Origin: Telopea speciosissima
Lineage: Eukaryota; Streptophyta; Magnoliopsida; Proteales; Proteaceae
Direction: 5' to 3'
Length of the DNA stretch: 64,000 nucleotides
Assembly (NCBI RefSeq): GCF_018873765.1
Contig: NC_057921.1
Coordinates: 66,453,557-66,517,556, forward strand
Both the position numbers and the translations under genes were made by a program. Each line of letters starts with the position of its first letter. Position 1 is the first letter of the stretch. The notes under the pieces are model-generated. The model did no database searches. It worked only from the letters and a program-made list of their open reading frames with translations, and was not told the DNA's origin. This document shows positions 12,385-25,300 of the stretch, piece by piece.

Positions 12385-12732
12385 GGGTGTGTTTGGTTGG
12401 AAGTAAAAGAAGAGAAAATTTTTAAATATAAAAAGGGAGAATGGAATGCTAACTGATAGCTAGGCGGGGCGTGTACTTGTGTCCAGACACAGTCCTGTGC
12501 AAAAAGACTGGTGCACCCCTAGAAAAATAGAAATGACCATGGATACACCAATCTTTTCGTGTTGGGCTATGTCTGGACAGAAGTATATGCCGAGGCACAA
12601 TACCAATTAGCGTTCTTTCTCCCTTAAAAAAAAAAAATTAAAGACACATAAATTCATCATTTATTTCACCATTATTTTTATTACAATATGTTTCTTTTAT
12701 ATTCTGTTTATTTCTTTCCAACCAAACACACC
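12385..12732. mobile_element. MITE with GGTGTGTTTGGTTGGAA ends, carrying a nested MITE
   Basis: The ends GGTGTGTTTGGTTGGAA and TTCCAACCAAACACACC are perfect inverse matches. Inside, 12445-12612 is a second fold-back element: its left part (GCTAACTGATAG, then GTGTCCAGACA) is mirrored in its right part (TGTCTGGACAGAAG, then CAATTAGCG). The inner element therefore looks inserted into the outer one. No coding sequence. The superfamily of the outer element is uncertain. Confidence 0.65.
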
Positions 12733-12850
12733 ATTATACTTCAAGCTTTGATCAGAACTAATCCTTTCAGCTGGATTTATTATTTTAAGACTACTTTGGA
12801 TAAGAATAAGACCATGGATTTTAAAATCAGAATCATGTCGAATCGGTTCG

Positions 12851-12987
12851 TACCAATTCCAATCTGAATCAGATCAAAACTGGTCAGAATCAATCCCCAA
12901 AACCCTAGAATCGATCCCTACCAATTCCAATCTGAATCAGATCAAAACTGGTCAGAATTGATCCCCAAAACCCTAGAATCGATCCCT
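12851..12987. repeat. Tandem duplication, two 68-bp units
   Basis: The units 12851-12918 and 12919-12987 are nearly identical (shared ACCAATTCCAATCTGAATC at the start and CCTAGAATCGATCCC at the end). The unit is part of a dispersed repeat also seen near 46150-46330. It contains no gene. Confidence 0.8.
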
Positions 12988-13343
12988 CAAATCTGAAAAA
13001 CTAACGAATCCAATCCCAAAAGCCCTATAATCAATCACTTCAGAACAACGAACAACCGGAGTGGAGATCTGTCACCGCCTATTCTAAACTGATTCAAAAT
13101 TTGAAACCAAAAAAATTTTTGCTGCTACCCAGGTTGCAGGAATGTTCCTGCTACCTGGGCTTACAGCCAAAGAAATGGAATAATCCACTTTCCCTTTCGG
13201 TTAACAAAAAATTTTCCCCTTTCTTTCCATCAATTGCTACAGTTCTACTTCATACATTTTTCTTCTTTGACCTTTTTTGGCACCTTAAATTCAGTTAATT
13301 AGGTTCTTATCAGAGTATACATAACCAGAAGCACATAGGGACT

Positions 13344-14494
13344 TCACCTCCACTTCCATCTGTATTGGTATAGCTTACAGTGCATATGCAGGTCTGGTCT
13401 CCACCACTGGCGAATCCCATGAGCTCTTGTAAAATCTGGCGATGGGCTTAAGTTTATGGTAAGATTTGCAGATGGAAGGAGGTGCAAAGGTTCTGTTTCA
13501 GTCTTCCTCAACAAAAGATTCCTTATGGAATTCCGGGTAGCCAGTTCTTCAATCTCCCTGGCTCCAATCTTCTCCATCTTCTCCCTGTGCTCAAAATAAC
13601 CAATATACTCTGAGCTTATGTCATCTGCTGGATTCACAAACAAACAGGGGATCCATGGTGACAAGACAACAAAGGGATCCTCTGATTGGTGACCCTTTAC
13701 AGCAACAGCAAGTCCGGCTGTGATAAAACTTTTTGTGATTCGTATCACTTGTGTAAGTTTCTTATCTTCGATTTTCTCAATTGGAGCAGATGAGAATGGT
13801 GGATTAAAGAGGAACGTTTGGAGTAAAACACCTGTCTTGGCCATGTTCTTGCCAGCAAGCATTGCCATGGCAGAGCCCAAAGAATGACCAGCTAACCAGA
13901 TATTTAAAGCTCCAGCTGCATCAACCTTGTTCTTCACAGCTTGCATTGAAACCTTAAAGCGTGAGGTTTCATGGAGTCCATTAATGGTGAAAAGGAAACC
14001 CAATCTGAGGTCCTCTTGTGTGAAGGAGTTTGGGTTAATTACTGTGCCTCGGAAGGCAATGACATATCTTGGGGCCTCCTGGATTGAATGGTGACAATTA
14101 CAAGCTGGAGGTTTGAATTCATAAATGGAACCAAAGATGGAGGAATCGACATCATCCCTGAGCTGAAGAACCAACTGAAAATGGAAGAATTCCCACCAGG
14201 GTGAAGCAAGAGATTCAAGTCCTTTACGATTCTGCTGGCGATCTCGCTCTAAAACATATACACCCTGTACCAAGCTTGCAGCAACAGATCTACGGTGATG
14301 TTCATTGTTCCTGCAAAACACAAAAGAGTTCTTTTTTTCTTTTTTAAATCCCATAACATGTTTATCTGTTACTGTTAGTAGGCATTCCACATTATATTAA
14401 AAGAAGCCATTGATGTAGGGGAGATGTTGTACCAATCAACAGTTGAGAGGTGTAAAGGTCCTAAAAAGCTGAAGAAGTCCCTGTCAGAGGCCAT
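13344..14494 (-). CDS. Alpha/beta-hydrolase, lipase class 3-like (At4g10955-type)
   Basis: Two exons on the minus strand (14433-14494 and 13344-14310) join in frame at a split TG|G tryptophan codon to give 342 aa. The first exon encodes a start MASDRDFFSFLGPLHL, as in Arabidopsis At4g10955, and the second opens NNEHHRRSVAASL. The nucleophile elbow GHSLG lies in LAGHSLGSAMAM at about residue 176, after the strand YVIAFRGT, as in class 3 lipases; the end PDFTRAHGIRQWW...KLYQYR matches the family C-terminus. Databases often call this family GDSL esterase/lipase, but the visible motif is GHSLG. The substrate is not known and I infer only a hydrolase fold. No break is visible. Neighbouring genes are unrelated. 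The intron is 122 bp. Confidence 0.93.
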
Positions 14495-17400
14495 TACACT
14501 CTGGGAATCTGCAGTTTTACCAGAGAGAACCAGGAACAATGATCAAATACACTGCAAAAACTTGAAGGGGAGGGGGAAGATGCTGCATAACGGATTCTTG
14601 AATCAGCAATAAACTGAACATATCACTCTGCATTTTTTTGAAATGCATGAGAACTGATTGAATCTATATTCCAAACCAGAAAGATAATAGTTTGACCATT
14701 TGTTAACTGTTACATTTGAGTTTTAAGGGCTCAGTTACAAGCCACTCTGTCACGATCCAAACCTGTAAGGACTAAGATCAGTGATCTCATTCCTTAAATC
14801 AATATCTCACAGATCTTCATAAAATAAATCCATAAATTCCCCATATAGACAAATCGCAACAAAAAACTTTCATAAATGGAAAATCCAAATCAAAGTCCAT
14901 AATCCATTAAGTTTACCATATGTCCAATACATGTCTGGTGAGTGCCATAATGACCACAGCCTTACCCCTGCTTTCGCAGAGAGATTGTTTCCAGACTCGA
15001 ACCCATGACCACTTGGTCACAATGGAGACCTTACCGTTGCACCAAGATCCACCCTCTAAATGAAATAAAATAAAACATTAAATGGGAAATAAGATTTATC
15101 TTTCTCCTCAAAAACATTTTCTTATACAGATTGACTAATGGGTGCCCCCAGAACAGAACACATCTTGCAAGGTCAAATGTGAATTCAGATCGAGGCTTGA
15201 CTGTGAAGTAGTCAAGTATTTTGCTGCAATATCTTCTATAAATGATTTTAAAACCTGCAACAAACAGGTTTTGCTGTGCCAGATTTTCTAATTTTTGTTA
15301 AATCATCAAAGCATTCAAGCTTAACCAAACTGGCATATATATGTATACAATAGCAAATAGTTTTTAAGCCCCCACTTTCTTACATCCAAGAAGAGAGAAT
15401 ATTTTCTACAGTTCATACAGAGGGTTTGCATCTAATATGATTCACCATATCTTTCACGCTCTGTGCTACCTGTCCCCATATTTTAAATTAGGAACTCTAA
15501 CATAGAAGATTCAATGAGTTTTATTGGGTGCTCATGCTTTTGGGGACTCAAACCAAGCAAGCCCCCCTCCCTCCCTCCTTCCCCTGAAACAGCAGAAGTG
15601 CCAACACAAAATCCAAATCAACCTAACCTTTGATTTGAGCTAGACAAACCTGAGCTTGAATTTAGAAACCTAGCATAACTAGAGTTTGGATGGTAGGGTT
15701 AACTCAGGTGTATACTTACACTTGTAAAATAGCAGCCCCTGCAGTGTTAAAACATAGCAATCCAAAACAGATAGACCCCATGCAATAATTCCTCCATTAA
15801 CCATCAAGAACATCCAAATAATATGATTGCATATCAGAAGTGAAACCATTATATACATACACGAAGCAATATATATTTTGATAAAAACACACACCAAAGC
15901 CATATATTTGGGTTAGTTTCTGCTTTGGATGGGAAAGTTGAGGCATCAATCCAACCTCAGATATCAAGTTAGAATGGAATTTGTATTGTCCCCAACTCAA
16001 ATTGCTCCTGTTATAACCATCATAAATTTCTTGCAATGATAAGTCAGGTGTTTGTCTGTTGATATTAGTAATCTGAAGCATTTTTTGCAGTAATTCTGTG
16101 AACTTGCCAACCCCAATCAATCCAAGCTCTGTACAAGCTGGTGGTGGAATTATATGATCCATAGGTCTCTAAAATTGTATAAATTGGGAGGAAACAATCC
16201 AGGACCATTATATCCAAATAGCTATAACCACCCCCACATGGAAAAGGAGGAGTCACTTTTGGGATTCAGATCCTCTTTTTGGCATGACAACCATTACCAA
16301 AGCCCAATACTGCAAACTCAAAGACCACCACATGAGTCTGAATCAAAAGATAAGTTATTTTCCCTCATCCCATTATCTCTCCTGGGTTCATTAGTTTGAT
16401 GCCTTATTGCTTCATCCAGAGTAGTTAGTTTCTCCACCTTTTAAAGGAAAAAACGAAAAATGTGAAAAGATAATCATCAAACCAAAAGAAAAAAAAATAG
16501 ATGTGAAGGGAACTCTCGAGCTTGGAGAGTCTTTCCTCTAAAAATTTTTACATTTTTTTTGTAAAAAAATGATTGAGCTGATGGATGAACAAGGGTTTTG
16601 GAAAAAAGACAGTAAACACAACCTTTGAAGCCCTGGCTGGACAAATCATTTAGTACTGTTGCAATTACTTGGATCTGTTATAATGTAAAAGAGTAGAAAT
16701 ACAGAATTTTAATTCTAAAATCTGTAGAACTTGGACACGAGGAATTAAAGACTATAAGAGCGAAAAGGAGAGATTAAGATGCATGTCTATAACATTTAAA
16801 AGGGCTTCCTGTTCTGTGGTTTAGGAGATAGGATTGTAACCTTAAGCTTCCCCTCAACCTTTGTTATTCCTCTTCTTGCAGCCTGCAACCGTCAAGTTCC
16901 CTATAGAGTAGAGTAGAGGTAGGAACTAGGAAGGGAGAACAAATCAGAATACAGATATGGTGTGTTGTGTTTCCCTATGCTAGCTGCTTGCTCAGAGAAA
17001 CCTCTCCCTTGAGAGGGTTAAGAGGGTTCTCCAAGCTGACGGATTGGAGAACCCACCCACCAATTATGAATGCATGATGGTGTCGTTGATAAACGCAGGA
17101 GGAGAGAGAAAGACGAGATGCTAGTGTAGCTTCTGCTACCAACTCCGATAACCTTTTCCCCTGAGAACTTACTTTAAAAGAGGATGTGTGTGACAGAGAT
17201 ACCGCCACATGCTCCTTCCAGTTACGAATTGTCTTTGGGATACCTTAGACAAGTCCACACGCTTGTGTCGGTTAGAGTTGGTGGGTGTTGTGACCTGACC
17301 CACAGCCACACGCTTATGGATCAGGTCAGGTATCGGTTAGAGTTAGTGGGTGTTGTGATCTTGAGATCGGATCGGCTAATATTATCGGGATCGGATCGAT

Positions 17401-17656
17401 CAAAATCAATTGGTATCGGTCAATATCGGTCATGATAATATAAAAAGCTAAAAAAAAAACCTTGAAAACTTTGAAAAAATAAAAAAAATTCAGTTAGATC
17501 GATCAAGGATCGGCCGATCCAATCAACTATCCAGCCAAACCTTGTTGTATTGGTCGGTCAAACCTCAGGATCGGCCTCGACAGATACCGATCCAATTCGG
17601 CCAATATCGACCGATCCGATCCGATACCTCAAACCATACACCCAAGTCAATGATCT
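14495..17656. other. Gene-poor stretch upstream of the hydrolase
   Basis: It contains the hydrolase promoter side and an antisense SINE (14938-15058). From 15060 to 17340 I see no confident gene. A minus-strand frame at 17173-17208 (MAVSLSHTSSFK) ends in a good GTAAGT donor but no following exon was recognised. From about 17340 to 17640 the sequence is the ATCGG/CCGATC-type dispersed repeat, ending in CTCAAACCATAC. Confidence 0.35.
14938..15058 (-). mobile_element. Au-type SINE, antisense, partial
   Basis: Read on the minus strand it holds the tRNA-like Pol III promoter region: GGTGCAACGGTAAGGT, GTGACCAAGTGGTCA and the B-box GGGTTCGAGTC, followed by the body with GCAGGGGTAAGG. These match the angiosperm Au SINE as I know it. 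It lacks a clear 3' tail, so it is partial. Related copies lie at 20059-20244 and 26893-27066, with a 3' piece at 18280-18390. Confidence 0.75.
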
Positions 17657-17822
17657 TTATCACCTCCAGTTCCCTGCCCGGTCCAGTTCCCCAATTCCTC
17701 TAACAAGAGGGGATTGGAATGACCACCCTACCCCTGCCCAAACACTCTACCCGAGTGGGGTCCACCATCCCCTATTAGAGGTACTGGGGAACTAAGACGG
17801 GTAGAAATATGGAGGAGATAAT
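17657..17822. mobile_element. MITE of the TTATCACCTCC family
   Basis: It starts TTATCACCTCCAGTTCC and ends GGAGGAGATAATT, with an interior containing ATGACCACCCTACCCCTGCCC and GGGGTCCACC as in the copy at 36324-36480. The ends are imperfect inverted repeats and there is no coding sequence. Confidence 0.65.
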
Positions 17823-17890
17823 TTTCCCCCAAGTAATTAAGTGCTTATTTCTCCATCCTCATTTCTGATAACACAATGGTGGTCAATCTA

Positions 17891-18057
17891 GATCCTCTAC
17901 TGCCGAGCTGCCCGGCAGGACCGTGCAACCCAGACACAATGAGGCATGCAGTGACCACCTTACCTTTGCCCATACGCCTTGCCTGAGTTGGGGTAAGACG
18001 GTCATTGCACGCCTCACTATGTTTGGGTTGCACGGTCCTGCCGGGCAGTAGAGGATC
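17891..18057. mobile_element. Fold-back MITE with GATCCTCTACTGCC ends
   Basis: Left arm (GATCCTCTACTGCC, then GCCCGGCAGGACCGTGCAACCC) and right arm (its inverse, ending GGCAGTAGAGGATC) pair over about 55 bp each, around a short centre. The element could form a near-complete hairpin. No coding sequence and no related copy seen elsewhere in the window. Confidence 0.75.
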
Positions 18058-19359
18058 ACGATCCAATAGTGGTGGTAACGGGGGTGGCCGTGGTGGCAGT
18101 GGAAGCCGCAGCTGCACCCAACACCCTTTGTTCTCACAGTTCAACGACTAGGCAACACGAATCGGTATTGCAACAGTGAAGGTAAAATAATCCAAAAAAT
18201 AATGTTTTTCAAAAAAATGAAGGTAAAATCATCCGATATGTATCGTCATCCACAAGGACTAGATCCTCTCCAACGGCTAGGCAACACTCGAGATGCATGT
18301 TAGGTAAGGCTGCACCGCTGCACATATTATGATCCTCCCCAGACTCCGCAGTAGCACTGTGGTAGGGGCCTTGTGCCCTGGGAACGCCCATTATAATATT
18401 AAAGGAGTAATATAAAATTACTAATTATATAATCACCTCTATATATTTATATTCTAATTCTAAATATGAAAAATAAAATAAAGAAATAACGAAAGTGTGC
18501 CATTAAATGATAATCTAGGTGTTTTAAAAAAAGGAAATGAGAGATTATATTATAATTTATTATGAGAATAAAAAAATCATTAGGAGTTTGGAACTTTGGA
18601 TAAATATAGATTAAGTTTGACAAAAGAATTTTCAATTTTCTTAGATTTCAGATTCAATATTTATTGTGAGTGAAGCTATGTGATGTATTTCATATCATAC
18701 TTATAACAAATATTTTATATAAGGGAGAGGGTTCTCAAGCTGCCACTGTAGAGAGCAATCTACATGCCACACCAATAGTTGTTCTGAAAAAGGTATTATC
18801 CATGCAGAACAAGTAATTTAAAATAATAAAAAAAAGACCAAGAGATCTCTACTAGGTTGCATGGTCTCTACACAAGCGTTTGGGCCAATGGGTGAGCACA
18901 CTTAGGCATCATCTCATAGTGCTCAATGAGAGAGCATAGGAAACACCACCAAGAAGAGATCTTTTTCTCAAAAAGAAATGCTGAGAGAAAATCTGCACAC
19001 TAATGGCATGCCAATCCTTTCCTCTTGATATAATAACAAATAAAAGTGTTTGGAAGAACCTGACAAGAGGTAAAAGAATAAGAAGCTTTTAATGTGCCTA
19101 TCCAACCCAAGTGTTAATAATGTTAATTAAACCCCTCAATCCCTCACCATTAATGAATGAATCACAGTCCCACCTCTACAAATTCAAATGATAGGGAAAA
19201 CTGATTAGAAAATTAAATATAAAAAAATAAGCGTTCCCCCACAATACGAGGAAAATCGAAGGGGGATCCACATGGTTAAGAAGGAAAGAAGGTAGGAGGG
19301 CGTGGAAAATTGACAGTATAGGAATCTTTTTCACTATAAAAAGGGAAGGGTCTGTTTTT
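18058..19359. other. Gene-free stretch downstream of the DRP1A gene
   Basis: A 3' piece of an Au-type SINE lies at about 18280-18390 (GGTAAGGCTGC, CCCCAGACTCCGCAGT, GGGGCCTTGTGCCCTGGG). The rest, 18391-19359, is AT-rich with no gene and includes the presumed 3' untranslated region of the DRP1A gene. Confidence 0.4.
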
Positions 19360-22300
19360 CTATTTGGCCCAAGCAACTGCATCAATCTCTGCCTGGGCAC
19401 TTCTGTATAACTCCAGCCTCTTTGCAAGGGAAGCCCGCCGCTCCATGACCGCTGGATCCTCATCTAACAATGAAGCCAGCTGCTTTGACTGCAAAATCAG
19501 AGATTGAAAATGTCAACTTGACATTATTCCTCTCATTTACCCAAAAAAAAGAGGCATTATTCCTCTCAATTGTAAAGAGGAAACTAGTAATTCAGTTTCT
19601 CCTATCTTTATACTGATTAACAGGATTTTCTACACAATGAAAGTAATTAATCTCCTGTCATTATTTGGAGAATTATTATTGTCACAAAGGTCTGTCATTT
19701 TCCCAAATGTCACAAGGAATTTATTCTGCCACGTGGACACATGATGTCTATTCTGACGGTTGGCTATAGAAAACATGGTCTAGATTAGTCACATGTCAAA
19801 TTTCAGAGTCTAATTCAATCAAATTCCCTCTTAGGTAGTGACACACATCTCATGTATGTCCATGCATGTGTACCAGTACTCCAGACATTACTGTGCACTC
19901 TCCCAAATTTGAGTGGGAACAGACGGTTTAGAATAGGAAAATGTAAAAACATGGATGGCTCAAATTTATCTTGTGCTTTTCAGAAACATCACCTTCACCT
20001 TCCATTGTTACAGGGATAACACCCTATATTTTTTTCCTCACCTGTGAAAAGGTCAAAAGAAGGTGGGGCTTGGTGCAACGGTAAAGTTGTTCCATTGTGA
20101 CCAAGTGGTCACGGGTTTGAGTCTGGAAACAGCCTCTCTGCAAAAAGCAAGGGTACATTATGTCCCTCCCCAGACCCCGCAGTCGTGGGAGCCAAATGCA
20201 CTGGGTATCTCCCCTCCCCCCCCCCCCCCCCAACTTTTTTGTAGAGGTCAAAACAGAGCAACAAAGGAAATCAGCAAGAGAGGAAAAGAATCCTCACCTC
20301 CTTTTTACCCAACTCTGCGAAGAAATGATCAAGTAGGGAACGTTTGGCCTCTCGCACTTGACAATATACAACAGATTTCGGAATGGAGTTCCGCAGGCTT
20401 GCACAGACCATGTTAACATAGGCCAGGACGTTAGATCCTGTCAGAGTTCAAAGAAAATAAGAGAAACAAAAGATTTAGTAATGGAATAGAACTGGAAGGA
20501 CTCAAAATGTCATTCAGAGAATATCAATCAATGGAAATACTATATTTTAACACTGATCTGAGTCTCCAAAAGTCTCAAGACTCCAGAGCCTCTGGGAAGA
20601 CTCAATGACTTAACCCAGTCAATGGATTTTCGAGCAAATCCTTTCATTTTATCAACAAATACAAATTGATTACTCATCCAAGACAACATGCTCATTTAAT
20701 CAACTGAACCAAGTTCCTTACCTATTCGCCTGAGGTATGAATCATTATATCTATCAAAAATTGAATGGGTTGGGTTTCCCCCCTTTTCAACATCTTGAGG
20801 AAGCTTCCGGAAGAAATCAACTGTCAGGTAACTACTTTCCATGTCAACTAGCTTGAGAGTTGCTTTCTTGCTTTCTTCCCTCATTCTCTCTAATGATTCA
20901 CATGCCGCATTTCCAACCTCCACTCTAAGAGTGGGATACTGCCTTAGCTCCTGTCACGGAGAAAAAGAAAATCCAATAAAAAACTAAACACAAGGACCAA
21001 GATGTCAATATGCAATGCATATCAAAAAAAAATAGCTTCAGATGGAAACTGAATTAAGAGCAGTGCTTTAGCATGCAAGTCCTTGGTACCCAACAATCCT
21101 GATCCAATTTATATTAATCATGAAAATTCAATAAAGAACTAATATCCATGACCCACAAAATAATTTACCGAGGTGGAAAACAAAGTGAGACCCAACAGAA
21201 TGACTGGGGGTAGGACGAATATAGAAACAACTGGAAGGCTAACCCAGCACAAGCTCATTATGGAAGAAATGAACCAATAAAAGCATCACACCTGTCCAGT
21301 CTCATTCAAATAACTCATTTACCTTTCAGTTTACCAAATTTGGATGGCATATACACTAATGTGATACCTAAATAGAAATCAAATGCACCAAAATCAGACC
21401 CGGTCAAGTCTCTCCTAAGTCATCAATAAATTACCAAAAGAATGGATCTCCATATTTCACGTTTTTCCAGATGAAGTATGATGTGGGATAGTGCTTGCCA
21501 CCCCAAGTGCCAGGTCCATGGGGCAAGCTAACAAGAGATGTGATCAATTCTGAGTTGGCGACCCAGCTTTTGAACAATTCAATTCTTCTGCCCAAACAAA
21601 AAGGAGGGGGAAGGGACAAAAAACAAAACAAAGAAAAAAATCAAACACTTCACAAGGAATTTTACTACTGCAAAATTTACCAGGATCGGATGGAGCTTTC
21701 TTAATTTCATTTTCCACCAAAGGAGAAAGAAAGTAACACTCCACAGAATGGTTTAAGGAAGCGATCGGCAATGGGATTGGGTATATTTTAAGAACCTTAT
21801 AACCAACAAATCAAGGTATTATTCATATGATAGACCATCCACATTTCATTAAGATCAAGAATTAGCAATTCCAGATGCAAAATACGAAATTAAGTAACTT
21901 AAAATTAATGCCAGCATAATTGCAAATAGAAAATGACATACTTCCAATTTATCAGTGTATGAATTACCTTACAAAAACATTACCCAAAAAAAAAAAAAAT
22001 TACCTTACAAAAAGTTAGCAGGATTAGAAGGACTAAGTTTGATAAAAAGGAGTATGCTCAATTCAAACAAGCTCTAAGTTTCATAAAAAAAAAAAGAGAG
22101 AGGTGCATTGGTCAATTACTAATGCCAAAAATAAGTAATAGAGAAGATTACAAAACAATAGAGGGAAAGTTTTAGAAAACAACTAAAAGTAAAAGAGGGC
22201 AGCAACATGGATGAGGACATACCATAGTTTCACCAACAGCCTTGTGAACCAACTCCTTCAGTATAGAATGGACCTAGAATCACGAACACCACACGTTAGC

Positions 22301-25300
22301 AGCAAATGGTGGAATACAGGGGCGGTATACTTGTACATGTACACACACGCATGCACATGAGTATAGGGGCGGTATACTTGTACAGATACACATACGCATG
22401 CACATACATACTCATGTCCATGCGCACACACAAGCGGGTACACATATACAGTTAGAAACAAAATCTCCTTCACTTGCTGCCTCTGACTGTGACAATTTAC
22501 CCACTCCCAACTAAAATTCATATCGTTTATTAAAGCTGTTAAACCATAACCAGTGGTGGAACTCAGGAACTCTGTCAGCATGTGTACTGTCAGAGAAGGT
22601 CTCAGAGACCATAATGACAGAAGTAAACAGGGAAGAAGCAAAGAAAAACACAATTAGAGGAGTTAATAATCTTATAGTGCATAAAATACCCATTAAAATC
22701 AATCGTAATGGATGTCAAAGTTTAGGGAGCATTAATAACCACATATAGGAAGAAGTCATAAAGCGTTTGATTCAGACTAGGAATGGGACAAATTGCGGAT
22801 AATTTACTTTAGTTTTACAGAGATTATGGTTAGGTGGGATTCTAGAAACCAATCGGCCAGATTTCAGGGAACTATCAGACATTAACAAGAAAGTAATCCG
22901 GTCTAATCTTCAGAGGACCTACAACAGTTCAACTTTATTTAAAATTACTAACTTGCGAGCTTTAGATTTTAATGCATACCGCATCAACGGCCGCCTCTGC
23001 AGGACCCCTTATGGTGACTAAAGAGGATTCAATGAGGCGGCGGTAACCTTGTTCCGGAGCTATCAAGTGAGGCTGGTACCCATCAGCTTCAGTAATTAGT
23101 TTTCTTACATTATCCATAGCAAGTTGCTTGTCAAATTGCAACCTTTTTAAAGCTGCAGGAAGTTGATTGTCGAAAACACTGTAGATTTTATCACCTCCTG
23201 GGCGGCTGTACACACATGAGCGAAAATTTAACACCAAAAAAGTTAATTCCGTGTATGTGAACAGTGAAACCCACAAGGTAATACTGAATAAAGCTAGAAT
23301 TGACAGGGAAGGGGGACCTTAACAATTAAACAATGTAGTATATTAGTGATACATACACGCCATCTAGATGTTCTTTATATATTTGGTCAAAAATACGACA
23401 GATTTCCATGATCATGTATAACTTTCCCTGCACATAATGAGAAAACATCCTTAAAACCTTTTCACCTCGATTGCTTAAAGATCAAGAATCAGACACTGTC
23501 AAAAAGGCCCAAATGCATTCTAGACTTTTGACTGTGTCATTTATTGTAACATAGTAATAGCCCTTGAATTAACACAAGAAGCCAAATAACGTTATATAAA
23601 TAAAGCTTACTCCAGCATCAGTAGCAATAGGCTTCCCAAGACGGCTCAACTCTGCTTCTATATCAACAATACTTTTACTAATAAGTGACTGGATGCCCGG
23701 GATACGAGACTTGATTACAGTTTCCAAATGCTGCAACAGTAACCATATATGGAATTATATCAATTGAACCAAATAAATAGTAAACATAAGCATAAAAAGA
23801 ACACAGTGGTTTACCAACAAATAATAAATATATATCAACACAGTCCTCTCTATTCAAAATGAATGACATCCAGCAATACCCAAATACATGCACTGTACCT
23901 TGGAAAGCATCTTTCCAAGATGCTCGGAGCCCATCCTGTTAACAAGATGCTTGTACTCTGGGCTAGTTGCAAAATACTCACGCTCTCTACGCCGAGCAGC
24001 AATCATGTCAACACTCTTGTTAATATCAGCTTGAGAACGATTAACAACACCAATCCATGGAAACTGTAACTTATATGATTTGCCTTCCAATATCTGAGCA
24101 ACAAAATGAGTGTCAATATGATCAAGGCCAAGCCAGAAAGTCACTTCTTAGTCTAAATTAAACTATTCAACAGGCATAATTCAAAAGTCTCCATGCATAT
24201 ACATGTCTCCTGACTGCTTTCCATAATGTAGTCATCAGTGTAACAATGTCCATAGCAGTCGAGGGGTCGCCCGCAGGCAGTTTTCTGGAGGCAAGTCATG
24301 CTGTCACACCTTAGTTGTTCAAGGCATTTTTTTTAATATACAATTTTGTTTTATTTTTTGTTCTGAATTCTAATGTTATTATTATTATCCGGGGCACGTA
24401 CCTTTTATACACTAAACTACATGGAATCAAGTTCTAAAAAAATAGAACTTCTTCTTCCGTGTTGGGTCACTGTCCAGGGATTCTTCTTCCATGTTGGGTC
24501 CCTATCCAGGACGCTGGGGGAGACGGGAGACTGGAGAGAAGGGGTGCATAAAAACAGGGTTCACTCTAATCAATTTGAGAGCTAACTTTAAGAAATAAAA
24601 ACATGTGTTTTAAAGATGGACACATGGAGAGCTTGCTACGACCGAACCGACAAGGCATTAGCCACAGACGTGGCACTTTATGGGTCAACCAGCCGAACCA
24701 CTGCTGACTCTACACCGTAGAAGAGCACGATCGCACCCTAAGAATCTTGTGCCCGGTAACTAAGTCGTTCAATCAAGGAGAACAGTTGACTAATTAACTA
24801 TTGCGTTACTTGAATTGTAGGTTCATACAAACTCTGTACGAGGTATTCTTCGGCATGTTTGTAGATGTATTTCACTTTTTTTTTATGGAATGGATGTATA
24901 TCACTTGGGCTCTAAATACTTTATTTTGGCCCATGGTTGGGTTTCATGGGCCTTAGGTTTGTTATTTAGTGCTTTATAGATGTAATGGACCTAATTTATA
25001 AGCTCATAAAGTGGGGATAAAGTTAGTATATGGGATTAGTAGTTAAGTGCTTGAGTTGGATCAAAATACTTAATAGCTAGATAGAGTTTTGTTTTGAGTT
25101 TATTTACTTTATTGAGTGTGTGTGTGTGCGCGGTTAGGAGTCTTTTATGAGTCGATAGGAATTACAGAAGGTCTTTATATTTGTAATACACCCCTATGCA
25201 TTAGAGATGATTTAAAAAAAGAAAATTAGTTTTTTTAAAGTGTTTTGGTGTTGTTGAGCAGTGCATACGCGTTTTTTTTTTTGGATAGGACCTACTCTAT

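Larger units (their letters stand above)
10559..13343. other. Gene-free stretch between pectinesterase and hydrolase genes
   Basis: No gene is supported. Two diverged copies of a dispersed repeat lie near 11085-11300 and 11490-11600 (shared words GCACTC and ATCACCTAA...TACATG), with a third near 44600-44700. The region also holds the nested MITEs at 12385-12732, the tandem pair at 12851-12987 and a partial MITE at 13111-13235. Open frames at 12039-12293 have no family I recognise. Confidence 0.4.

Noticed and set aside
16975-17208. Minus-strand frame starting MAVSLSHTSSFK with a strong GTAAGT donor
   Set aside because: A possible first exon, but no second exon with matching phase was recognised downstream to 15060.
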